DNA of 64,000 nucleotides, taken from contig CACDHV010000002.1 of NCBI GenBank assembly GCA_902552755.1, positions 1 through 64,000 of the forward strand. Direction: 5' to 3'. The DNA is from an uncultured Pelagibacteraceae bacterium. GTDB taxonomy: Bacteria; Pseudomonadota; Alphaproteobacteria; Pelagibacterales; Pelagibacteraceae. The position numbers were made by a program, and so were the translations under genes. Numbering within the stretch: position 1 is the first letter of the stretch; the number at the start of each line of letters is the position of its first letter. The notes under the pieces are model-generated. The model was given only the letters and a program-made list of their open reading frames with translations. It searched no databases and was not told the origin of the DNA. Below, in pieces: positions 63,047-64,000 of the stretch.

Positions 63047-63178
63047 TAGATAGCAAAAAAATTTAGTTTATTGAAGAGTTTTTGACCTCTAAAAAGTATT
63101 GATTTTACTTACTTTATAAAATTAAATACAACCTGTTGCATAAAATCATTATAAAAGTGTATCAAAAAACAAATCACT

Positions 63179-64000
63179 ATGAAAAATAGTTTTAACAAAA
63201 TTTATCAAGAGTCTATACAAAATCCCGAGGAATTTTGGAAAAATGTGTCTGATGATGTCTTCTGGTTTAAAAAACCTTCTAAGATTTTAAACAAGTCTAA
63301 CCCTCCATTTTATAAATGGTTTGAAGATGGGGTTACAAACACCTGTTACAACGCAATTGATGTTCATATTGATAAAGGTAACGGTGAAAAGACAGCTTTA
63401 ATCTATGATAGCCCTATAACAAAATTTAAAGCAAAGTTCACTTATAATGAATTAAAGCGAAAAATTTCAAAATTTGCTGGTGCATTAGATAACCAGGGAG
63501 TCAAAAAAGGTGACAGAGTAATTATCTACATGCCGATGATACCTGAAGCAGTTATAGCGATGCTGGCTTGTGGAAGAATCGGCGCAATACACTCAGTTGT
63601 CTTTGGTGGATTTGCTTCAAATGAATTAGCGAGCAGAATTGATGATAGTAAAGCAAAAATTTTAATTACTGCATCCTGTGGATTTGAACCCGGACGAACT
63701 GTTGAATATAAACCATTAGTTGATGGAGCATTGAAACTTGCAAAACATAAAGTTGAAAGAGTAATTTTCTTTCAAAGGAAAGATAACGAAGTAAAACTCA
63801 ACTCTCCACTTGAAATCAGTTGGGAAGAGGCACTTGTTAATGCTAAACATAAAGATTGTGTTGAGATTGGAGCAAATGATTTTGCTTACATTTTATATAC
63901 ATCTGGAACTACAGGAATACCAAAAGGTATAGTAAGAGATGTTGGAGGTCATATAGTTGCTCTTAAATGGACAATGAAAAATATTTATAATGTTGATGAG
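63179..64000 (+). CDS. short-chain acyl-CoA synthetase, PrpE-like (3' end outside window)
   Basis: The open frame runs from ATG 63179 to the window end, giving 274 codons of an acetyl/propionyl-CoA synthetase. Seen are an N-terminal WF.DG-like KWFEDGVTNTCYNAIDVH segment, a VIIYMPMIPEAVIAMLACGRIGAIHSVVFGGFASNELASRI block near 116-156, CGFEPGRTVEYKP near 167-179 (typical of PrpE/ACSS3), the AMP motif YTSGTTGIPKG near 240-250, and a closing GGHIVALKWTMKNIYN near residue 270. It activates propionate or acetate to the CoA ester. Divergent from proteorhodopsin, 216 bases between starts. Confidence 0.9.
   Translation, partial: MKNSFNKIYQESIQNPEEFWKNVSDDVFWFKKPSKILNKSNPPFYKWFEDGVTNTCYNAIDVHIDKGNGEKTALIYDSPITKFKAKFTYNELKRKISKFAGALDNQGVKKGDRVIIYMPMIPEAVIAMLACGRIGAIHSVVFGGFASNELASRIDDSKAKILITASCGFEPGRTVEYKPLVDGALKLAKHKVERVIFFQRKDNEVKLNSPLEISWEEALVNAKHKDCVEIGANDFAYILYTSGTTGIPKGIVRDVGGHIVALKWTMKNIYNVDE

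Overview
The window is a gene-dense, very AT-rich stretch of a marine alphaproteobacterium. It most resembles a SAR11/Pelagibacter-type streamlined genome. This is inferred from the roughly 30% GC, the tiny or overlapping intergenic spaces, the TTG/GTG starts, and the set of genes: a blue-tuned proteorhodopsin next to ferredoxin and ferredoxin reductase, NAD-formate dehydrogenase, a TRAP transporter, many DMT transporters, eukaryotic-type NADP-isocitrate dehydrogenase and split 5-oxoprolinase. No rRNA, tRNA, CRISPR array, insertion sequence or phage gene was seen. No gene-free stretch exceeds about 220 bases. The two largest are the proteorhodopsin/acyl-CoA-synthetase divergent region (62963-63178) and the region before umuD (47807-47972).

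Layout. 1-5.8 kb: end of glutathione synthetase, DMT and MFS transporters, two Gfo/Idh/MocA oxidoreductases and a D-2-hydroxyacid dehydrogenase. 5.9-7.2 kb: YajQ and small proteins of unknown function. 7.2-10.2 kb: an operon of DMT transporter, glycine amidinotransferase-like enzyme and threonine aldolase. 10.3-17.4 kb: NifU-like scaffold, HPP membrane protein, formate dehydrogenase with a good promoter, MsrA, oxidoreductases and a PQQ-type sugar dehydrogenase. 17.4-24.8 kb: a photolyase/lipid-modification cluster (cryptochrome-photolyase protein, DUF393, DUF2256, SDRs, DUF3833 lipoprotein, cyclopropane-synthase-like methyltransferase, DUF1365, FAD oxidase), comparable to singlet-oxygen response clusters of other proteobacteria. 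24.8-31.4 kb: PxpABC 5-oxoprolinase, TPR protein and a DctPQM TRAP transporter. 31.5-44.6 kb: housekeeping core (TerC, PanB, GloA, GuaA, a CBS-less GuaB, RlmE, PssA/Psd, Icd, AlaS, RecA). 44.7-49.6 kb: TolC, glycerate kinase-like, two GFA proteins, UmuDC with a perfect GAAC-N7-GAAC SOS box; recA has a close match to the same box.

49.6-59.7 kb is a ten-gene, tightly packed minus-strand operon. It holds a polyprenol-type glycosyltransferase pair with a 41-residue membrane protein between them, DUF1800 and DUF1501 proteins, three related jelly-roll lyase-like secreted proteins, a secreted clan-A glycoside hydrolase and a secreted protein resembling alginate-lyase-type proteins. This is the least explained system in the window: a secreted glycan-building or glycan-trimming locus in an otherwise streamlined genome, with no recognisable importer. 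59.7-64 kb: DksA with a CTCA zinc-finger variant, GST, ferredoxin reductase, ferredoxin and proteorhodopsin. A PrpE-like acyl-CoA synthetase diverges from them and runs off the window end.

Functionally the region combines light capture and photodamage handling (proteorhodopsin, photolyase cluster, MsrA, SOS polymerase), one-carbon and glycine/amino-acid scavenging (Fdh, LtaE, amidinotransferase, 5-oxoprolinase, TRAP) and phospholipid/nucleotide core metabolism. Functions are assigned from recognised family motifs read by eye, not from database searches.
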